Part shown: positions 14,040 to 14,185 of the stretch, piece by piece | How the letters are laid out: each line of letters starts with the position of its first letter | Position numbering within the stretch: position 1 is the stretch's first letter | From: Bacillota bacterium | GTDB taxonomy: Bacteria; Bacillota; Clostridia; Acetivibrionales; DSM-1351 | Length of the DNA stretch: 14,185 bases | Reading direction: 5' to 3' | Assembly (NCBI GenBank): GCA_023416275.1 | Contig: JAEZIB010000026.1 | Location: forward strand, 1-14,185 | Program-made: the position numbers and the translations under genes | The notes under the pieces: model-generated | Database searches by the model: none | Told to the model about the DNA's origin: nothing | What the model saw: only the letters and a program-made list of their open reading frames with translations

Positions 14040-14185
14040 GTGCGCCCAGCATGGGCGTAATCTAACGGGTGAAAGTCCCGAGTGCGGGTTAATAGTGCCA
14101 AGCACATAGCCAAGAGCAAGGGTGTCCATCGTGAGGTGGAATCTGAAGGAAGCTGGAGGCAAACTTCTGGTCTGACGAACAGAAA
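14040..14185 (+). mobile_element. group IIC intron, 5' end (truncated by window)
   Basis: The 5' boundary GTGCGCCC at 14040 fits the group II consensus GUGYG. The following bases (hairpin CGCCCAGCATGGGCG, GGGTGAAAGTCCCG, AAGGGTGT, TGGAATCTGAAGGAAGC, GGTCTGACGAACA) closely follow domain I of the Oceanobacillus iheyensis group IIC intron as I remember it. It starts 9 nt after the tRNA-Leu terminator stem, as expected because IIC introns insert downstream of terminator hairpins. The maturase/reverse transcriptase, domains II-VI and the 3' end lie outside the window. Whether the intron is intact cannot be judged. Confidence 0.9.

Noticed and set aside
13953..14162. 69-codon minus-strand frame across the tRNA and intron
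   Set aside because: It is the reverse strand of a tRNA gene, a terminator and a structured group II intron. Such frames are a known source of false protein entries.

Overview
The window looks like a chromosomal stretch of a motile, low-GC Clostridia-type Firmicute. The coding strand is AT-rich, Shine-Dalgarno sites are strong (GGAGG type), and the order cheA-cheW-cheC-cheD-(small membrane protein)-sigD matches the end of the fla/che operon of Bacillus and clostridia. A mesophilic cellulolytic Clostridium (Ruminiclostridium-like) is my guess from overall feel, not something the sequence proves.

Region 1 (1-8898, + strand) is the chemotaxis/motility block. It begins inside cheA, with the phosphorylated His of the HPt domain only ten codons from the window edge. 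It continues with cheW, cheC (both phosphatase active sites intact), cheD (Cys/His deamidase residues intact), a two-helix membrane protein and the flagellar sigma factor sigD. After a 427-bp repeat-rich gap come fapA (DUF342), a small Lys/Glu-rich protein, a membrane-anchored DUF6115/SwrB-like protein and a short MltG-like protein without a catalytic domain. CheA/CheW form the kinase complex at receptors, CheC/CheD tune phosphorylated CheY and receptor modification, and SigD transcribes late flagellar and chemotaxis genes.

The most notable signal is a structured leader found four times: once before cheW, once before fapA and twice as orphan copies between sigD and fapA. It has a 6-bp/7-nt-loop hairpin (three of the four copies), a 4-bp pairing next to the Shine-Dalgarno that appears to covary between copies (CCAC/GTGG, ACAC/GTGT, CTAC/GTGG), and a near-identical ribosome-binding segment. 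It may be a cis-regulatory RNA, or a dispersed repeat that has supplied leaders to motility genes.

Region 2 (8945-11218) has a convergent MATE-family efflux pump on the minus strand, then about 900 bp of AT-rich non-coding DNA with internal direct repeats.

Region 3 (11219-13408) is a ydbS/ydbT-like operon of two membrane proteins with bacterial PH (DUF304) domains. A 55-residue membrane protein lies between them.

Region 4 (13409-14185) holds a roughly 297-bp MITE-like element with 20-bp terminal inverted repeats, then a tRNA-Leu(CAA) gene with a clear sigma-A promoter and a rho-independent terminator. The 5' end of a group IIC intron sits just past that terminator, the usual target of this intron class, and runs off the window.
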